From NCBI GenBank assembly GCA_035547055.1, contig DASZVN010000062.1:1-14074 (forward strand): a DNA stretch of 14,074 nt, written 5' to 3'. The notes beneath the pieces were generated by a model, which did not search any database, had not been told where the DNA came from, and was given only the letters and a program-made list of their open reading frames with translations. Shown here in pieces: positions 13,044 through 14,074 of this stretch (position 1 is its first letter; each line of letters opens with the position of its first letter). The translations under genes and the position numbers were made by a program. The stretch is from DASZVN01 sp035547055. Its GTDB lineage: Bacteria > Pseudomonadota > Alphaproteobacteria > Rhizobiales > Methylopilaceae.

Positions 13044-14074
13044 ATGACCGAGATGCCCCGCCCCGCCCGCGACAACCCGCTCGCGACCGAGGTCTTCGCG
13101 CCGGTGCGGGCGGCCTGGTACGTCGCGGCCTATGCGGACGAGCTCGGCGCGGAGCCGCTCGCCCGCACCATCTGCGGCGAGGAGATCGTGCTGTTCCGCC
13201 GGGGCGACGGGCGGCCCGCCGCCCTCGTCGACCGCTGCGCCCACCGCAAGTTCCCGCTCTCGCTCGGCACGATCGTCGGCGACACGCTGCAATGCGGCTA
13301 TCACGGCGCCCGCTTCGACGGCGACGGCGTGTGCCGGCTGATCCCGGGCCAGGAGTCGATCCCGCACAGCCTCGCCGTCCGCGCCTATCCGGTGCGCGAG
13401 GTGGACGGCATCGTCCTGATCTGGATGGGCGACCCCGCCGCGGCCGGGGCGGCGCCGCTGCCGGACTGGCGCCTCAACGATGCCGAGGGCTGGACCACGG
13501 TGCGCGGCCGCCACGTCTTCCAGGCCAACTACCAGCTCGTGCTCGACAACCTTCTCGACCTCACCCACATCGCCTTCGTCCACAAGATGCTGAAGGGGCC
13601 CGGCATCGTCGAGAACGCGCTCGACTTCTCGGTCGAGGACGAGACCGTCACGACCTACCGCATGATGCGGGGCGTCGAGCTGCCGGGCATCTACCGCGCC
13701 ATGGGCAAGAGCGGCACCTGGGACCGCTGGACCAAGCAGACCGTCCAGGCGCCGGGCTACGTCTATTTCGAGACCGGCGCCGAGATCGCGGGCGCCAACA
13801 CTCCGCCCGGCCCGCCGCACCACGTCGTGATCCAGGGCATCACGCCCGAGACCGAGCGGACGACGCATTATTTCTGGTCGGTGGCGCGGAGCTTTGCGCT
13901 CGGCGATCCCGATACCTCCCGCGCCTTCTTCGACATCAGCCGCGACGCCTTCGACGAGGACGCCGCGGTGCTGGCGGCGCAGCAGCGCGCGGTGGATGCC
14001 GACCGCTCCGGCCGCCCCCTCGGCGCCTTCGCCGCCGACGGCGCCGGCCTCGCCGTCCGCCGCATCGTGCAAAG
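13044..14074 (+). CDS. Rieske non-heme iron oxygenase, VanA-like (3' end outside window)
   Basis: An oxygenase component likely to demethylate or hydroxylate an aromatic substrate. The Rieske [2Fe-2S] ligands are Cys65 and His67 (DRCAHRKFPLSLG) and Cys84 and His87 (QCGYHGARFD). The mononuclear iron site is the facial triad NLLDLTHIAFVH, with His175, His180 and, as usual in VanA, the neighbouring Asp. The start APVRAAWYVAAY is typical of vanillate O-demethylase and related aromatic oxygenases of about 340-360 residues. ATG 13044 follows AGGAGA. 343 codons are visible and the frame stays open to 14074, so only the last few residues are missing. No reductase/ferredoxin partner is in the window. 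A minus-strand open frame covering the same bases is a GC artefact. Substrate unknown. Confidence 0.93.
   Translation, partial: MTEMPRPARDNPLATEVFAPVRAAWYVAAYADELGAEPLARTICGEEIVLFRRGDGRPAALVDRCAHRKFPLSLGTIVGDTLQCGYHGARFDGDGVCRLIPGQESIPHSLAVRAYPVREVDGIVLIWMGDPAAAGAAPLPDWRLNDAEGWTTVRGRHVFQANYQLVLDNLLDLTHIAFVHKMLKGPGIVENALDFSVEDETVTTYRMMRGVELPGIYRAMGKSGTWDRWTKQTVQAPGYVYFETGAEIAGANTPPGPPHHVVIQGITPETERTTHYFWSVARSFALGDPDTSRAFFDISRDAFDEDAAVLAAQQRAVDADRSGRPLGAFAADGAGLAVRRIVQ

Noticed and set aside
12885..14072. A 395-codon minus-strand open frame at the right end
   Set aside because: It mirrors the Rieske oxygenase, which has all Rieske and iron ligands on the plus strand; the antisense translation has no domain features.

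Overview
The window is a GC-rich (roughly 70% by eye) bacterial chromosomal segment with strong G/C bias at third codon positions. The protein families and the palindromic intergenic repeats suggest an alphaproteobacterium, probably Hyphomicrobiales (Bradyrhizobium/Rhodoplanes-like). This placement rests on recognised protein style and repeats, not on a search. No rRNA, tRNA, CRISPR array, integrase or transposase gene was seen.

Layout. (1) 2-3905, plus strand: a 5'-truncated GMC flavoprotein oxidoreductase, a 378-base repeat-filled gap, a CoA-acylating methylmalonate-semialdehyde dehydrogenase (mmsA), then a small HicB/HicA toxin-antitoxin pair with antitoxin first. (2) 3912-7741, minus strand: DUF1801 protein, TMEM175-type channel, a decayed C-terminal remnant of an MFS exporter, a secretory-lipase-type alpha/beta hydrolase interrupted by one in-frame amber codon, a YaiI/DUF188 protein, and an IclR-family regulator whose stop overlaps the yaiI start. 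(3) 7912-14074, plus strand, divergent from the regulator: a Tat-exported periplasmic solute-binding protein, one LivG-type ATPase, LivH-type and LivM-type permeases, an NTF2-like protein and a Rieske oxygenase running off the window end.

How they fit together. The divergent iclR/transporter/oxygenase block looks like a substrate-inducible uptake and catabolism module. The intergenic region carries a 15-base site matching the PcaR operator, as I recall it, at 13 of 15 positions, overlapping a plausible iclR promoter. The importer is odd: only one ATPase gene is present and its ABC signature is degenerate. Repeat elements separate binding protein from ATPase, LivH from LivM, and NTF2-like gene from oxygenase, so stoichiometry may be set by RNA structure. 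GMC oxidoreductase plus MmsA could oxidise an alcohol to an acyl-CoA through an aldehyde. The lipase and MFS loci show gene decay.
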